Source: Ascaphus truei
Taxonomy: Eukaryota > Chordata > Amphibia > Anura > Ascaphidae
Direction of reading: 5' to 3'
DNA length: 64,000 nt
Assembly: GCA_036426205.1 (NCBI GenBank)
Contig: CM071570.1
Span: 73,038,838 to 73,102,837, forward strand
Every line of letters starts with the position of its first letter. Position 1 is the first letter of the stretch. The notes below the pieces were generated by a model. That model did no database searches, was not told the DNA's origin, and saw only the letters and a list, made by a program, of their open reading frames with translations. A program made the translations under genes and the position numbers. Shown here piece after piece: positions 60,233-64,000 of the stretch.

Positions 60233-63200
60233 TTTTGAATTAAAAAAAGCCACTTGCCAAACAGGGTTTACAATATGTTGCCTTGCAATGCGTTGCAAGC
60301 TTCCTAGAAGTAAATGGGTAAGTCTGCTGTTTAGCAGAGCTAAATGCTGTATATATTAGACAAATTCTCTTGAAAGTCATTTTACATGTAACGGCGGAAC
60401 CCCCCTGTAGACCCACCCCATCTCACATGGCCCGTGTGGTCTAACCGGGTCCCCATTACAAGGTCGTGTGTGGGGTGGTGCCCACCCTGCTAAGTAACAG
60501 GACTCCTGGTCTCCGCTGGGTTTATAGAGGATTGCAGCCAGGACGGGTATCTGAGGTAGTGGTTACGGAGTTCCAACTAATTCATGTGCAGCGCCCCAAT
60601 CATAAGGATCTATGCTTCCGCAGGGAGAGGGTCCTGGTGAGGAACTCCTTCTCGTGGTGACTGCCACTGCCCAGAGTAATCTCACACTCCACACAGGCGG
60701 GGGTATCTTTGAACAGGGATCTTATGGTGGTTTGGGATTGTGTAGCAAGGATGCCCATGAAGCTGCCGGCTCAGCCGCACATCTCGTGTGCTGCCATTTG
60801 CAGGTGACACCCTACAGTATTGAATGGGATTCCCTTCTCTAGGGGAGAATCACCACTTGCGCCAGGTCCCTGGGGAACACAGTTGGCTTAGACAGATTGA
60901 TTTGGTCACATCTGCTTAGCCGGCTAGTACTAGTCATGTAGGGTCACAAAAGTATTCCCCAACCATTATGCAGGAGCATAAATTTTTACCAGCTGCCTTA
61001 ACACAACTGCTGAGCTAACAACAATTAACGACCAGTTGCTGTGCCTTTATACCCTAGGGGGCAGGCGACTATCTGTGATGTCACATCCCAGGGACCAGAG
61101 GCAATATAGCGACTCCTTCCTTACACAGGGCACACAACACAGGGTAGGAGGGAAAAACCCCATTACACTAATGTTGGCACGGCCTGTACTACCGGACTTA
61201 CATGCCACAGGGAGACAGATGTACGCAGTCATTATTATGCATGGATTGACACTCAAAGCGTGGTATAAATGTACAAAATGAGACAAGCAAATAATCGGTG
61301 CATTCTTCGGTACCTACATTAGTTCCTCTAGGTGATATGGCCTCCATAATGTTCAATTAAAGTTATAGTAGCACCCTTACCTAGTAAGCTGTTTTCTCCC
61401 AATAATTACTGAACGGGGAATTCATTGACCCTATGGTTGAAGAATATGCCCCTTGTAGCCTAGCCAAACCGATGGCAAAGAATGAGGGGGAAAGTCTGGT
61501 CATGTGGACATTAGCCCTGAACCATTGGAATGTTGCTAGAGGCCATTTATATTCCCTGAAAGAATGGAAGAACCAGGTGGGATATGGGTAAATCGTGTGG
61601 TTACCAATAGCAAGAGTACTGTTGTGTGTGAGGAAGAGAAATCGTGTTGTAAAGACACAATAAACAATGAAGTAGGGCGTTCTAATCAGCTGTGCAATGA
61701 CCTTGTTTCATTGATCAATTTAAAAATGTGCAAGATGCCCACGTATGCGGATTATTGAATAAGCCCACCGCATCACATTCAATTGCTGCCAGAGTTCACG
61801 TCGCCGACGGGAATAAGAGATGCTGCATTCTTTATTATTTATGATACACATTCAACAGTATATACTATAGTAGCAGAAATGCCCTGCACGTATATTAATG
61901 ACGAATTAGATGAATTAGTGGGACTTAGTAGATCTGTCAAGGAAAAGGGGCCAAGCATGTATGATTTGGTTAACATCTTTTAGCTAGCATCTAAAACATA
62001 TTTTAGCTAGCATGCATTTCTGTTATTGTTTACGGGGTTTTTGTTGATAAAGGTCTGAGGTTAGGAGCTCAATACAGTAAAACATTTAGCAAGTGCACCT
62101 GCATTTTGGGAAGCAGCATATAATTCCAGCAGGGATTTCATGTTGCTGTGGATAAAAGGTAAGAGAGCGGATCAAAGATACTGTGAGCAGAAAGGCATTA
62201 CAGTATCAGGGAAATAAGGTAAAAAAAAAAAAAAAAAAAAGGTATTGAACTTCAGTGATGATGCACTGAAGATGCATAGTATGAGTGTTAACAATGGTGG
62301 TGTGTGAATAAATAAAAAGGGTCATGTATCAAATTATTTTGGATGAAATGAAAAAATAACATCACATCTGCATTGATTTTACTGTATTGCAACTGGGTGT
62401 TGGGCATTTGAGAAACTGTCCAGATCAAAACAAAAACATGTGACTGCCTGATTTTTGTTGTGGGTCCATTTCATCACGACATCAAAAAAATTGCCAAGGC
62501 TGAAATGGGGGGAAAAAGCATGGAGGCCATTTTTTTTCAATTGTCTTACTGCTTGAGGTTTGCAATGCTTTTCATTCACTACAGAAGGATAACCCCTCAG
62601 ATGCTTGAGAGTGGTACAAATAATGAGTTATAGGTCTCTTCAATACTAAGCAGGTACATTGCTAGAAAATGCAAGTGGGACTGAAAATAGTCTTTTAAGG
62701 GAGGGGGGGGGGGTGGGGGGTGAGGATATAGGTAACACTAGATCTCTTAAAAAAGAAGTTGGATTGTTGAAATCCTGTGGCAAATCAGCCCACATGAGAA
62801 CGTGTGTCACTGTAAATAAGGAATTTCAAACCTAACCTCTTACATCATGAATCAAGAGCCTAATGTTATAGAAAATACCTACAGATGAAAAAACAGCAGA
62901 TGGTTTCAAATGAAGCATTCATAATATGTTAATTTCTACTCGTTGCTGAGTGTAATTATTTTATAGTGCCAAAGTGTGCTGTATCATATTTGCACTGGTC
63001 AAAAATATAATTAAACCTTCTGTTGAAGGTCAGATATCAGCAAGAGGTAAAGCTTTGAGTAAGCAGATACACCCACACTTTGTCCAGTGATTTAAATTAC
63101 AACAGACCCTCATAGTATAAAAGCATGAATTCATCATCTTAATATCCCACACACAACAGGAGAACACCCCACTGAGCATTACAACATGTGATTTGAGAAA

Positions 63201-63560
63201 AGTATGTAAGTCACAAGATTAAACACTGAACCAGTTGCAATTGAAAGAAGCATTGAAAATTGTTAAAAAACGGAGAATGCAATGAAACTTTTTACACTTC
63301 TGAGGTTAAAACAGTCTCATAACCAGTTTATTCAGTTATAACTGTCGGCCAGATATTTTTACTTCTAGGCCAAATTACGAAACTACTATTAAAGCAGTTA
63401 TAAAAAAAATGTAAAGATAAGCAGCAGGTTGTTTCTATTAGTATCAAAATAATACAGGATTTTGACCGTTATTCTATTTTAAGTTAAAAGAACATAAAAA
63501 AAATCAGTCCACGGGCTGTCTCTTAGAAATGTAGAAAATGGATGAACAAAGGCAGTGCAC
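60233..63560. other. Second copy of 26608-29850, non-coding
   Basis: Follows the first copy closely, including the A run (62221-62240) and G run (62703-62720), both longer here. No gene is seen. Confidence 0.6.
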
Positions 63561-64000
63561 TGCTACAAATGGTGTTTCCCACTCCTTCCCTGTGTTTTCA
63601 CCCCTTACTCTTGTGCTTTTTAAGGAACCCATATATTCTGCAGTAATAGTCGTTAAGCATTTCCATATTTTGTGTTGATACACTATTGTTCTTGACCGCT
63701 ATAAATTTTTGGCTTATTCCGTGACTCTTTCGTTTTCTCTATTAATCAGTGTGAGCTGGAGCCTTTTTTGGTTCTTAAAATGTCTATAATGTTAGCTACT
63801 TGATAATAAACCAGTCCATTGATTAAGATACTGATTGAAGTGTGAAACGTTGGGTGTGCCACTAAGAGAATAAATTATTTTTGGCAAATCTTAAGTGTTC
63901 CTGGATCCTCTAGGTTACTTACATTTATTTATATAGCGCCATTAATGTACAACAGCAGTAATACACGTGACAATTATATAGATAACAAATAATAAAATAA
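63560..64000 (+). repeat. Second copy of the PLE tail remnant and start of the following repeat
   Basis: Contains ctgattgaagtgtgaaacgttg near 63833 and, from about 63925, atttatatagcgcc. The match to the first copy is still running when the window ends. Confidence 0.6.

Larger units (their letters stand above)
43018..64000 (+). repeat. Direct, error-rich second copy of 11.53-30.31 kb
   Basis: From aaccgagga at 43018 to the window end the sequence follows 11.53-30.31 kb in order and orientation. Anchor pairs (first copy/second copy): 13213/44720, 15701/47211, 21927/53497, 26607/60232, 30145/63845. Differences are mostly one-base gains and losses. In the roughly 215 bases from 28629 I count about thirteen gaps and only one or two substitutions against the second copy. 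Total lengths outside the 22-26 kb element stay nearly equal, so gains balance losses. Natural decay gives mainly substitutions, so uncorrected long-read sequence is the likelier source. Either a tandem duplication of about 31.5 kb period with poor consensus, or an assembly error, would give this picture. Confidence 0.9.

Noticed and set aside
43018..64000. Ancient segmental duplication diverged by normal mutation
   Set aside because: The excess of one-base gaps over substitutions does not fit normal sequence decay.

Overview
The window is eukaryotic nuclear DNA, most likely from an amphibian and probably a frog. I infer this from the mix of repeats: Penelope-like elements (PLEs), Helitrons, hAT elements, LTR remnants, MITEs and long CA/TG arrays. 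I recognise no complete host gene. The only convincing host coding sequence is one internal exon at 685-859 on the minus strand, with good splice signals. A degraded forkhead-domain exon lies at 14097-14630 (minus). Almost all other long open frames are by-products of CA/TG microsatellites or proline-coding minisatellites.

Layout. 1-5.8 kb: one host exon, a hairpin repeat, an interspersed repeat and a likely solo LTR in AT-rich sequence. 5823-9308: a Helitron whose interior is almost only minisatellite and TG repeat. 10282-12007: the remains of an intron-containing Tc1/mariner-type transposase, with a TA-flanked MITE in its third intron. 12-21.9 kb: non-coding sequence with internal duplications, the forkhead exon, a 40-bp palindrome and a GC-rich block. 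21927-26607: a second Helitron, carrying inside its CA repeats a PLE with an open reverse transcriptase/GIY-YIG frame and a hammerhead-ribozyme-like motif. 26.6-32 kb: further remnants. 32034-33702: a hAT element with an 8-bp target-site duplication. 33893-38525: a degraded PLE with inverted terminal arms, itself invaded by a LINE 3' end, a Harbinger-type MITE and a solo LTR. 39.2-41.7 kb: a third PLE on the minus strand, with a short hAT element in its 3' part.

From about 43018 to the window end the sequence repeats 11.53-30.31 kb in the same order and orientation, giving a direct period of about 31.5 kb. The second copy differs from the first mostly by one-base gaps rather than substitutions, which looks like uncorrected single-molecule reads. 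It also contains a fold-back palindrome centred near 56938. I therefore read it as either a tandem duplication represented by poor consensus or an assembly artefact such as raw-read gap filling or an unmerged haplotype. Genes or elements seen only in this part should not be counted as independent loci.

For biology the most interesting points are these: hammerhead-like motifs in several PLEs, two of them with different but complementary stem I sequences; the inverted-arm PLE; the spliced transposase whose exons join in frame; and the forkhead-domain exon embedded in repeat-rich DNA.
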